DNA of 64,000 bases from Peronospora farinosa. Taxonomy: Eukaryota; Oomycota; Peronosporomycetes; Peronosporales; Peronosporaceae. The position numbers were made by a program, and so were the translations under genes. The stretch lies in assembly GCA_947646735.1 (NCBI GenBank), contig CANTFK010000981.1, forward strand, positions 124,001 to 188,000, in the 5' to 3' direction. A model generated the notes under the pieces. That model saw only the letters and a program-made list of their open reading frames with translations. It made no database searches and was not told where the DNA came from. Positions 9,732 to 20,248 of the stretch are shown here, piece by piece; within the stretch, counting starts at the first letter, position 1; every line of letters begins with the position of its first letter.

Positions 9732-11100
9732 GGTTATGAGCCCAAGACGGGAAGCAAACGACGACACCAACGCGGCACAGGCGCCACCGGCAACCGGTCA
9801 CGAAAGGGCCGCGGTCGCGCCTGCTACGGTCGTCTCTCCTACCGCTCACGCAAGGAGCCCGGAGCCTGACGCACTGAAGAGGGTCCTCAAGATGCTCACG
9901 GGCATGTACTTGCGAATGCAGAAGATGGAAGCGTCCCAAGCACGCATGGACGAAGACGAGCGCATGCGCGGCGCTCACGAGAGCGAGCTGTTCCGATCAG
10001 AGCTCGGGGTGGACTTCGCAGGGCGACTCCACGGCGGAGCAATGGAGCTTGAGGACTTGCACGATCGGCAGTCTCAGCAGCAACTGCGGCGTGCACCAGC
10101 GCGGCTCGAAGACCTACGGATGCGAGCGAGAGAGCAGCTGCAGCAGCGTGCTAATCCGTTGCCTCAGCCGCCTGCCCCATTGCCACCATACCAGCCGCCA
10201 CCAGTGCCTCAGACGATGCCGGCAGCTCCAGGGCAGCCAGTACAGCAGAGGCAACAATTGATGCCGATACAGTATCGCACTTTGGATGCCAGGCAGCGCA
10301 AGCTGGCGATCCGCATGTTCGATGGCACTGAGGTGTACGTTGGACTCGGGTCCGGCTTCTTCGACTGGGGCAAGACGTTTTGGCGCCAGGTCGACATGGC
10401 ACAGGAGTCTTGCGATTTCCTGTGGAGCGAGAATGTGAAGACTGACGTGCTCGGGCAGTACCTCACTGGCACTGCCGAGCGGTATATCAGCAAGCAGGTC
10501 GACACGTGGTGAGCCGTGCTTCCTGCATTGCAGTACGTGATGCAGCGCATGCTGGACACGTTCAAGACGACGATAACCGCCGCTCAAGCGATGAAACTCT
10601 TCACGGCGAAGAAAGAGAGCAAGATGTCCTGGCCAGAACACTACTTGCATCTGATCACTGTCAGCGACGCTGCGGGCGGCGCTGCGCAGCAGGTTCTGGA
10701 CAACATCGTGGGCTACGCCTCGTCTGAGCTGTCGACAATACTCATGGCGAAGTACCAGACGCACCGCATCGAGTACCTCGTGCACGCGGAAAAGCTCGCG
10801 CACTTCGCGCAAGCAATCTAGATGGAAGCTAGATCAGGAATTTCCTTCAGGAAGGAGGTCATCGCGCACGTGGACGAGTCCGTGTCGCGCAAGGAGACAC
10901 GCACTTGCCACGGTTGTGGGAAGGTCGGCCATCTGAAGAAGAATTGTCGCAGCAAGAAGAATGACGACAGGAAGAGGGGCAGAGGCCCAAGAGACGGCGG
11001 CAGCATCACGCTAGCTGTTGGTGAAGGAAGAGGTCGCAACGTCTCTCGCGCCACCGGTCAAAGCCTGGCGATGGCGATTGGTGACAACAGCGATGACGAA
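9664..11100 (+). pseudogene. gag: Copia 1 gag with zinc knuckle (two nonsense codons)
   Basis: The frame is open from inside the 5' LTR; candidate starts are the ATG at 9664 (MSEFF) and the ATG at 9718 (MASEQV). It has a Pro/Gln-rich middle (about 10100-10260) and a capsid-like segment with [24 protein letters not shown] knuckle, CHGCGKVGHLKKNC, lies at about 10906-10947. TGA at 10510-10512 replaces a Trp codon that copia 2 retains (VWWTQL). TAG at 10819-10821 is a second stop. The product would package element RNA. Confidence 0.85.
9732..9746 (+). other. Primer-binding site of copia 1 (internal iMet tRNA type)
   Basis: GGTTATGAGCCCAAG directly follows the LTR. Its complement, CTTGGGCTCATAACC, matches the anticodon stem-loop of initiator methionine tRNA (CAT anticodon) rather than a tRNA 3' end. 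Drosophila copia is known to prime from such an internal iMet tRNA fragment. Confidence 0.75.
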
Positions 11101-12570
11101 GATGACGACTGGATACTCGATAGCGGTTCCAGCCGCCACCTTGTGAACGACGCAACCCTGCTGCGCGACGCGAGGGACTGCGATCAAGAGTGCCACTTGG
11201 CAAATGGGGAGACCATCAAGTTAGCGCAAGTCGGAAGCGTCGTGCTGACTGTGCTCGCGAGAGGACAGCAGCAATATGTGACGCTGATGGACGTTTATCT
11301 GGCGCCCGAGTTATCGCGCAACATCATGTCCTACGATAAACTCGAGATTAAGGGTTTCGGGCTCGTCTACGACGGCGAGTCGCGCGTGTTGGCACGACGC
11401 AGCAATGGCCAAGTCGCGTTCGATGTGGCGATGGACCACAAGGTGCTCTACGTCCAGACAGTCGCAGCGGCTCGCGAGCGACGAGCGCCTAGCGACGTGC
11501 TCATGGCGATCCTGACGAGCCAGGCAGCTCTGGAATAACCCGAGTCGGACACGCAAAGCGGCTCGATGCTGCACTTCCACCAAAGGCTTGGGCATCTCGC
11601 GTACGACACCGTCGAGCGTATGGCGGGAGACCCCGCGTCCGGCATCGTGCTAACGGATCGCAAGCGACCGACGTGCATCTCTTGCGCAAACGTGCAGTCG
11701 AATAAGGACACTAAATCAAACTCGCCGATCGACAGAGCTGGCGGGGTGATCTGCTCAGACCTCAAGGGTCCGATGACCCCGAAGGATCGATTGCACAATC
11801 GTTACCTTGTCAACTTTGTCGATCACAAGTCGAACTACTGTCGCATCTTCCTGGCGCCTACAAAGGACAAGGCGGCCAAGAAGTTTAAGCACTTCCTCGC
11901 GCTCTTTGAGCGCCAGTTCGACTGCCGGAGCCACGTGCTACGCACTGATGGCGGCGGCGAATACGCGAATGTCGACCTCTTCTGCAAGCGAACGGGCGTC
12001 GCGCGGCAGATCAGCGAGGCGAGGAATCAGGCGTCAAAACGGCAAGGCCGAGCGCATGCACAGGACGATCCTGAACATGGCGCGCAGCATGATCTTTGCC
12101 AGCCGACTGCCATTGACGTTATGGGGCGATGCGGTTGAGTACGCGGCGTACATCCTCAACCGCAGCCCAACGAGCGCGAATGCGAAGCGCGCGTCGCCGA
12201 TCGAGGTACTGACGAAGCAAGTGCCGGATCTGCGCGACATCGTCGCCTTTGGCTCTATTTGCTCGGTCTACCGTGACCCAGTCAAGAACTCGCTCGTGCA
12301 GCGCGCAAAAGTCGGCGTGGTCATTGGGCGGAGCGACGAGACTAAGGGCTTTCGCATCTTCCTCCAAAAGGAGAACAAGGTCACGATCACGCAGCATGTG
12401 CGCAACGTCGAGACGCTCAGCGCAGAGCAGAATGGTCAGCTGCAGCGCGCGCTCGAGTATGAAAATCGAGCCGTGGAGCCAGCGGCAACAGCAACAACAA
12501 GCAAAGAGTCGCCGGCTGCTGACGATGCCGCATCGCAGACGATACGCAGCGTCAAGAAGAAATCGAAGTC
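11101..12570 (+). pseudogene. pol: Copia 1 protease and integrase (stop and frameshift)
   Basis: The aspartic protease active site is in WILDSGSSRHLV at about 11110-11145. TAA at 11536-11538 interrupts the linker to integrase. The integrase HHCC domain reads FHQRLGHLAYD then CISCAN. The catalytic core has SDLKGPMTPKDR and LRTDGGGEYANVD. A shift near 12030 moves the frame before the third acidic position (AERMHRT). The RT connection region, rich in Gln/Ala/Thr, follows to about 12570. Confidence 0.85.
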
Positions 12571-14289
12571 GTGGACACGCGCGGCGCAACCAAACGCGCA
12601 CAGGCGGCCGCAGATCAGGAGGAGCCAGCTGGCGACGACAGCGTGGTGGCTCATGTGTATGAGTGCGATCCCAAGAACTACGGTGAAGCGCTACGCATCA
12701 CTAAGCGTGAAGGCTGGGAAAAGGCCATGCGTCGAAGAGCTTCAAGCCCTAAAAGACAATGGCGTGTGGCGCTTGATCAAGCGACCTCCGGGCAGCAACA
12801 CTCTGCACACGAAGTGGGTCTTCAAGACCAAGACCGACGCGCACGGTGAGATAGAGCACTTGAAGGCTCGATTGGTCGCCTGCGGCAACGAGCAAGTTTT
12901 TGGGGTCGACTACCAGCTTACATCCGCGGCTATCATGGACTTGTCGACCGTGAAGGTGATCTTGGCGCTTGCGGCGATATGGGGTGTCCCAGCAAAGCAT
13001 GGCGACATCCCCAACGCGTATGTCAAGGCTGAAAAGAAAGCGCACTTGGAGATACTACTCCAGGTGCCGCAGGCAATGAAAATCGATCAAGACGCGCTTA
13101 AGATGGTAGGCGCAGCGACAAAGAAGGAAGTAGTGCTGCAGCTACGAAAGAGCCTGTACGGCCTCAAGCAGGCTGGCCGACTCTGGAGCCAGCTCCTGCA
13201 CGCTCGGCTGCTCGAAGCCGGCTTCCCGCAATGTATTTCCGACATGTGTCTATAATACCAAGTCGAGGGTGGACAGTTGGTCATCGTGGGCGTCTACGTC
13301 GAAGATCAACTTGCTACCGGCACGGATGCTGCAGCCGTCGACCGATTCTTCGTCAAGCTCGGCAGCTTGTCGATCAAGGACCTCGGTACCGTTAGCAAGT
13401 TCCTCGGCATGCGTGTCACGATTGATAACAGTGGCGGCTACGTGCTCGACCAGGACGAGGCGATCGGCGAGCTCCTGCGTGAGCATGGGCTCGAGGATGC
13501 AAACCCGACGAAAGCGCCAATTGGGGCTGACTGCTACGACGTGCTACCAGATGACAGCGCGCTGGTTACCGAGACTAAGGTGCAGAAGGCGCCAACAATC
13601 AAGAGGTTCCAGTCCCTCGTCGGCAGTCTTCTGTGGATCGCGCGTTGCACACGGCCGGACATTGCGTTCACCGTGCACAAGGCGACGCGTCAGACTCATC
13701 AGCCGCGACTCCACGATATGAAGCTTGCCAAACGCATCGCGCGGTACCTGAACGGGACGCGTGACTACAAGCTTCGAATGGAACCAGCGAAGCACCTCGA
13801 CGGCAAGATCCAGCTCGAGGCGTACTCGGACCCCGACTTTGCGGCGGAAAAGACTTACCGGAATCCTTGACTGGCGGCATCATCCGCCTGAACGGCATGC
13901 CGATCAGCTGGACGTTGAAGAAGCAAGGCGGCGTCTCGCTCTCGATGATGGAAGCGGAGTTCGTCGCTGCATCGGAGCAGGCGCGCGAGATTCTTGGTAT
14001 CAGGGAGATGCTAACCGAGATCGGTAAGCCGCCGGCGCTACCGATGGTACTCCACGTCGACAATCAGGCGGCACTGAAGCAGCTGGCAGGCGAGGCGTCA
14101 TCTCTCAAGGCCAAGCACATCGATGTTCGCACGAAGTTCGTGTGCGACTTCGTTCGACGCGGGATCATCGTGTCGCAGTACGTCCGCTCGGAGCAACAAC
14201 TCGCGGATCTTTTGACGAAGGCGCTGGATGCAGCTAAGCTCGCGGCGCTGTGTGAGATGATCAGCCTCGGTTATAAAGGTAAGTCGTAG
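12571..14289 (+). pseudogene. pol: Copia 1 reverse transcriptase and RNase H (multiple lesions)
   Basis: RT motifs include TKWVFKTK, LKARLVACG, GDIPNAYVKAE and SLYGLKQAGRLWSQLL. The catalytic motif reads VYVEDQLATG, so the first aspartate of YVDD is Glu. TAA at 13253-13255 and a one-base loss near 13860 break the frame, and compensating shifts lie near 12570 and 12725. RNase H shows SLSMMEAEFVAASEQ and LHVDNQAALKQLA and ends at 14289. A polypurine tract (cgaggaggag) precedes the 3' LTR. Confidence 0.85.
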
Positions 14290-14300
14290 CCGAGGAGGAG

Positions 14301-14553
14301 TGTTAGAAAAAGGCACGGTTGAAGTTACAGTTGAGGAAACGGCTGACGACTTAGAAAGGCGTTTGAGGATCAGTTGAGTGATTGATTGGACAGGTGCGTG
14401 GATGGGTGATTGATTGGACAAGAGTGATGGAGAACAAGAACAACTAGTTCATCATGCTAGCACGAAAAAGATAACAATTCAAACAATGTCAGAATCCTTT
14501 TGTCACAGTGCCGCCGACTTCCTCTCTACAGCTTGCATCATGGCAAGCGAACA
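14301..14553 (+). repeat. 3' LTR of copia 1
   Basis: Same 253-bp sequence as 9479-9731 with a few substitutions; followed by the aaagt target duplication. Confidence 0.93.
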
Positions 14554-14558
14554 AAAGT

Positions 14559-16035
14559 GAGACGGCGACAAGTTCTACAAGTCCGTTATGCATGGTTGTA
14601 TGGTCCTCATTCGATTAACTCGGCCCCACTGCCCCTGTAAAGTTCATTCTATACGTTGCCTCGTTTATCCTTCCGATATTGTAGCAGCTCCGATACCTTC
14701 CAATGATGTACCGTCTCCGGTCCCGTTGAGCAATGGTGACCTTCACCACTTCTTCCTTTAGCTCGTTTGGTGAGTTGGCTATCTTGGATCAGCGTCAGCA
14801 GAAACCGGTTGGACTGCACGAAAGTGGAGTGCTTTGCATTTGCGTTTTTCAGCACAATTTGAGTTCGTATCGACGGAGTCGTTTGGCACCTCGATGTCGA
14901 CTCATCACATCCTGGAGCTGAAGAAGGTTCAAGGTTCTGGCTGTTCAAGGATGACGTGCATGCTTCGGCAGACAGATGCGACAAACCGTTCAGTATCATT
15001 TTGCCCTACCTTAAGTACATTGTGTGCTATTATCATATGATCCTTCGGCATAGTGTACATGGTAGAGCACGTACCAACAGGAAGATTTGTTGCCGTGGAA
15101 TTCATGATTGGGAAAGCTTGGTCAGACGCACCACATTTACAGCGAGAAAAGCTGTTGATGCAGTTAGCTCGCAAGTTCTTTCTCAAGTGCTACGCCACCA
15201 TACATGATGAGAAGAAATTACCTCGTGACAGAGCCGCTCCTGGTTGGTGGCAAACTCTTCCGGTGTATTCGGACACCTTCAGAACTCCCGATCTTGCATT
15301 CCCAGCGTGACGCAAGGTTTTACGCTGCGTATTGCATCGAGGCACTCACGTACCTGCATGGACAGATATGAAATGCCGTGGCTTGAATCCTGAGAGTATT
15401 ATGGAGATAAGATACGCCAAGCTTGTGGACGCTTTGCGGCACCAGGATGGCGTAATTTGCCGAGCCGTTAGGATACTGCTATGCTATCATCAGGGGCGAT
15501 TCACCCATTTCGCGATGGATACAAGACCACATATATCGCAAGCCTGACAGAGAATCCATAGTACAAGTCTTCCCTCCTTATAAAATAGCACATCGATCTC
15601 TCGGGTCTCGAAGCAGGTGCGCAAACACTTCGAGAAAGTCAAGTTCAAAGTCTATTGGGACATCGTAATGTGTCTGAGTATCGAACGTGAAGGTAAACTG
15701 GCATGTACCATTAAACATCCGCAGCGCCATATTACCGAAGAAATTTGCGTCAATGACGCCTTTATGGGTGAACATACGGCAAAAGATGGGTCTTCGACTG
15801 AAAATCCTTGACTCTCAAAATAATGCTACCATCGTCGATACTGATGCCACGATTGAAATAGTCATGGGATGTTTCTGCAAGAGAAACCTCACCGACTTCA
15901 AGTGGAAGAGCCCAAAACTGTGAGAACCGGGACAATACTTAGCCGCTCGAGACAAATCGTTTATAATACAACTCCATAGTAGGGAGTTTACCTTGACCAT
16001 CGATATCTGCTTTTTATTCGCGCGCGTGCGCCGCT
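14559..16035. other. Degenerate coding-like sequence, no intact gene
   Basis: Short frames read like protein but are broken. On the plus strand, 15053-15310 gives an 85-residue stretch (MVEHVPTGRFVAVEFMIGKA). On the minus strand, about 15923-15578 reads through in two frames (GISIDDGSIILRVKDF, then FTHKGVIDANFFGNMALRMF). These could be remnants of one or two decayed genes. No family was recognised. Confidence 0.3.
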
Positions 16036-16039
16036 AATA

Positions 16040-17173
16040 TTATACCTCTGCATACTGCTTTGTGCTGGACTCATTTTTCTTCTTCTCGCTATCTTTCTTA
16101 GAGGCATTCATTAAGAGTACAGCAGAAGGGTGTTTCTTCAATGGTGCCAGTTTCGTCGACTCAAGGTATTCTTCGAAATCTAGTGCCACCTCCGTCGAAT
16201 GCAGCGTGTCATTCGCTTGCACGTGTGTCTTCATGTCTACTACTGGTGGTGGTGCTTCTATCACTGCTACTGTCTCGTACATTTGACGTAACAACCGTTG
16301 GAAGCGTTTGAACTTGTTGTCCACATGTGAAATTACGAGCATTGCCAGCAACGGATAAAAAATTCCTCCAGCAATCAGCAAGTAGACACAGAGTCCAATT
16401 TGCCAGCACGTTCTACCAGTATCATTCTCCGAGCAGCGATTCGACTGGTCTTGGTAGAATGTCGAGCTGAGAATGAGTCGGAACACGAAAAAATACCAAA
16501 CCATCGCTGCCACCAAACAGCCGACACCGTTGAGCACGCACAAGTGCGTGAGATACAAGTCTGCAATGGTGCAGTGGGTCGTAGTAATAAGGTGAATGGC
16601 CCAAACTACTACCACCAAAGCTACGCCAGCTATTACCGAGAGCATCAATTGCAACAAAGTCATTGCTGTACCACAATACACGTCCATCACTTGACAGTAT
16701 TGTTTATGTAGCTCTCCTACTGCTCTGGTACAGAAAGACTGCTGCAATGAACTATCACCAATCAGAAACAAGAAACAATATTAATAATACTTATTACTAT
16801 GTCACAGAAATTGTACGCACACAACTTTAGCCGGACATGATTTTTTTGCACTGTACCATTGTATACTGTAAGTATCCACTCCGCTCTCTTGAGGTGGTAC
16901 CCATAGAGAATTACCTGGATCGAATCTCGGATCACCCACATGTTCCGTATAATTAAGCCATAGTCCCATGCCCTGAGAGTAGTAGACGGTCTCATTTCGT
17001 TCACCAGACTGCGTAAGCCATCGGGGCATGAGCGTCGTGTACCATATCAACGGTACCAAAACTACAGCAAGTAGAACCACTACAATTGATCAACGTATGC
17101 AGTTTAAATGACTAGTCGTACATTGCAATTGTTGAAAAAAATTCGTACCCAAGAGCTGCAGCAGGTGCTTCAT
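16040..17173 (-). CDS. Four-helix (tetraspan) membrane protein, unknown function
   Basis: Three exons fit well: 17173-17149, 17079-16817 and 16741-16040, with GT-AG introns of 69 and 75 nt, giving 329 residues in frame. The N-terminus is one membrane segment (VVLLAVVLVPLIWY). A large non-cytosolic loop follows with Cys residues (KKSCPAKVVC, SFCTRAVGELHKQYC) and an N-glycosylation site (NETVYY). Three more helices follow (LLQLMLSVIAGVALVVVVWAI, HLCVLNGVGCLVAAMVWYFF, GLCVYLLIAGGIFYPLLAML), then a charged tail ending KKKNESSTKQYAEV. Helix 1, a long Cys loop, then three helices resembles claudin/PMP22-like topology, but no signature motif was found. It is divergent from the SAMHD1-like gene across a 1-kb intergenic region. 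Confidence 0.65.
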
Positions 17174-17294
17174 GGTGCACGAAAATTGTCAAGTGAGTCG
17201 AGTTTTTATCTGCACAGAACTCCTTATAGCGAGTAATATTAGCAAAAAATAGTACTTTCTAGTGTCTCGGTTTTTAAAAGTAGTATTGTATATC

Positions 17295-17353
17295 ATAACA
17301 TGTAATTTATTTTTTGACAGCGCGTCTGTCAGTAAATAAATTACACGTTATGC
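17295..17353. repeat. Imperfect hairpin / small inverted repeat
   Basis: The arm taacatgtaatttatt...tgacag pairs with ctgtca...aaataaattacacgtta around a CGCGT loop, about 25 bp per arm with few mismatches. It lies between two divergent genes. It could be a tiny MITE remnant or a cruciform. Confidence 0.6.
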
Positions 17354-18140
17354 AGAGATCAGCTGTAATGAAGATCTCGCCCAGGTATATGTTTAAAGAA
17401 GATATAACAGCTGGCACGCTTTACGTTCAGCGCCTTCACATCGACGCCTCATTTCGTCAATTTCAGTCTATAGTTTAATGCCCAGCGTGGCTTCAATTTC
17501 TAAATAAGTGTAGACTTCGTGCAACCTGTATCGTATAATTTACTAGTTACCCATAAACCCGCTTGTTGACAAATGCTATTTGTACATGCATGTCCTGTTC
17601 TAAATAATCGAGAAGAGGCAAATGATTCTGTTCGTTTCATAGTTGCGCCGACAGAAGGTTTGAAAAGGTCAATAGTGTCTGCAAAGCAACGCTCCCACAC
17701 CGACCAAAATGAAGTCAATAAAACACGACTAGTTCAGTTGTTTTTGAAGCGGTCTGTAGTTACGTGCTTAATAAGCACGTATCAAAAGCCACCTCCAAAG
17801 GAAGTCACGTGTTCTAGAGAAATCGCAGCTCACATTGATATTCTGTCAGAAAGTCACCTCACTGATTAGAAGCTATTTACTGTTAGATAGCTCTCAATCA
17901 GCCAACACAATTCACCATCAGATGACTTAGTACATTGCTTTGTACTATCAGACGCAGTGGATCAAAAGCTTAATGAAGCGCAATGATTATGTTACTGCCT
18001 GCATAAAGGAGCAAATGTCATTCCATACGAGTTGAAGTTGAAGAGAGTGATTGTCTCTTTGTCATACTAAGTACGAAAGGAAACATCACCAGAGAATACT
18101 TGGCGTTTGTATAAGACGGCATTCCGCACTCTTCTGACAC
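17354..18140. other. Intergenic, divergent promoter region
   Basis: No gene seen. The sequence ggcattccgcactctt at about 18117-18132, just before the SAMHD1-like ATG, resembles the oomycete initiator consensus GCTCATTCCNCA and may mark transcription start. Confidence 0.4.
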
Positions 18141-20123
18141 ATGAGCAAGAAGCAGGACACGCTCTGGACGGCCTTTGGGCGGCAGCGACAGCCATACACA
18201 AAGCGTCAGAAGCTGCAGGTAGCAGAGGAAACAAAGGCAATAGTAGCTCGAAAGAAGCAGCGCGATCCATTGAACAGAGACAACGTAGAAGATGCGGACG
18301 AAGAAAGATTAGGTTTTAAAACGAAAAGGGGTGATACTGAGGTTACAAGTGATGATGCTGATGTGTTGATACGCTTAGAGACGAAAGAGAGGATGAGGAA
18401 GAACGTAGTTGTCGTGGAGGAGGACGTGGATTGGGATCAAGTCGAGCATAAGACACGAGAAATTGACCAAAAAACAACCAAATTAAACGAAAGAAAAGAA
18501 GTAGGAAACAAGATGTACAATTATGTGAGATAGGAGATGAAAATGACATTGATATGATCCTGTTATGTATAGATTAAGGACAGTGTTCACGGACTCATGA
18601 CGTTTGAGCCCATTTGTATGAGGATCATTGATACACTGCAGGTACAGATGGTCAACATAGTTTTGAAACGAGGCTATTGTTATTTGAATGGTCTCTTGGT
18701 CTATTGTGATAGTTCCAGCGGCTTCGGAACTTGCATCAACTTGGGGCTGCCAATTTTGTGTACATTGGAGCAACACACTCTCGTTTTGAACATTGCCTTG
18801 GAGTCGCGTATTTTGCTGAAAAGATGATTGAAAGTATTCGGTCGCATCAGCCATGGCTGTTAATTACAAAGGAGGACGTGATGTGTATCAAGATTGCGGG
18901 ATTGTGTCATGATCTGGGTCACGGACCATTTAGCCACGTCTTTGATGGGCTATTCTTGGACCAACTACGGAAGAAAAAAATTATTGATGAGGCGTTCAAA
19001 TGGTCACATGAACAAGGATCAGTGGACATGTTTGACTTTCTACTGTCACAGAACAATATCTCGGTCGAGAAGTATGGCTTGACCCAGCAAGATGTGGTGT
19101 TCATCAAGGAGCTAATTTGGGGTGGACCGTTGCCAGACTCCAACGGCGTTTTATGCGGACGGCCGTCTCGAGATCAGAGATTTTTGTACGACATCGTCAA
19201 CAATGCTCACAGTGGCTTGGACGTGGATAAGCTGGACTATTTCATGCGTGACTCGCTTTATACAGGGGCCAAAATGTCGTGTGATACGGATTTGCTAATT
19301 CGAAACGCTCGGGTGCTGGTCGATTGCGAAGACCCCAACGAAAATAAGGTAATTTGCTTTCCTGAAAAGTTGGCGGGACAGATCATGCAGGCTTTCCGCA
19401 CACGCTACGAGCTTCACCAATCTGTATACCAGCACAGAGGAGTTCGTGCTATCGATTATATGCTTTGCGACCTTCTGATCTCAGCAAACGACCACTTGAA
19501 AATCAAAGGACAGCGGATCTCGGAGGTCATGTGCTCGATGGAGGCATATCAGCACTTCGACGACCGTGTGCTACTAAAAATTCAGGAGAGCGATGGTGCC
19601 GAACTATCGGAGGCCAGGTCGATATTGAATCGCATTTTCTCGAAACCGTATTACGACTTTGTCGGCAAAACAGCGTTGACGGACCATTCGCAGCAGAAAT
19701 CGGTGGACATGCTTTTGAACGAAGTCCTGCGGTGCTCGGCGCGTCGGTCACTGATTAGTGAAAAAGATGCGGTCATTCTAGACTTCATGCGTGTCCACTA
19801 CGGCAAAGGAAAGGAAGATCCTCTCCAGCACGTCCGTTTCTACTCGAAAAATGCAACGGCAAGCTCCAGGTGCTTCCGCTTGCCCGAGTGTGCGTATGAA
19901 ATGTTTAGCCCTCGAAAATTTGAAGAATACACTATCCGAATTTTCGTGAAAGAATCACGTCTGGTACGTGTGTCACTTCACTCCGCTGTCGTTGTTCTTG
20001 TGATAAACTCACTGACATGTGGATCTGTGTTAGATAACACCAGTTCGAGAGGCGTTTGAGAAATGGTGCCGCAAGTACAACAACTCTCAGGCGTTTCCAC
20101 TCGCTTCCCTAAAAATGCAATAG
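18141..20123 (+). CDS. SAMHD1: SAMHD1-like HD-domain dNTP triphosphohydrolase
   Basis: Four exons (18141-18524, 18573-18641, 18713-19963, 20034-20123) join in frame to 597 residues. The core matches the SAMHD1 family closely: KDSVHGLM, FQRLRNLHQLGAANFVYIG, RFEHCLGVAYFA, AGLCHDLGHGPFSHVFDG, WSHEQGSVDMFD and GLDVDKLDYFMRD. The metal-binding H...HD...D set is H178, H217, D218 and the Asp of VDKLDYF. In this family the enzyme hydrolyses dNTPs to nucleoside and triphosphate. Unlike the human protein there is no SAM domain; the first 130 residues are charged and probably disordered. They begin MSKKQDTLWTAFGRQ, partly like a PCNA-binding PIP box. The C-terminus (TPVREAFEKWCRKYN) fits the family. Confidence 0.92.
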
Positions 20124-20248
20124 TACATTAACTTCGAAGTGACGTGAATCATAACAGTGGACGTCACATTCCTCTTAAGCCAACACCATCGACCTACGAA
20201 GTGTGTTGTATCTACGCGTCTACCAAGAAAAGGCACGAAAAATTGCGC

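Larger units (their letters stand above)
9479..14553 (+). mobile_element. Ty1/copia retrotransposon 1 (full length, decayed ORF)
   Basis: Two 253-bp LTRs (9479-9731 and 14301-14553) are flanked by an exact 5-bp duplication, aaagt at 9474-9478 and 14554-14558. The internal order is gag, protease, integrase, reverse transcriptase and RNase H, the copia order. The LTRs differ at only a handful of positions. The polyprotein nevertheless carries stops at 10510, 10819, 11536 and 13253, shifts near 12030, 12570/12725 and 13860, and YVED instead of YVDD in the RT active site. The mismatch between young LTRs and a dead ORF suggests copying in trans, or sequencing/assembly errors. Confidence 0.95.

Noticed and set aside
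12119..12662. Long ORFs on both strands across copia 1 integrase and RT
   Set aside because: GC-rich element sequence leaves frames open by chance; the real product is the polyprotein.
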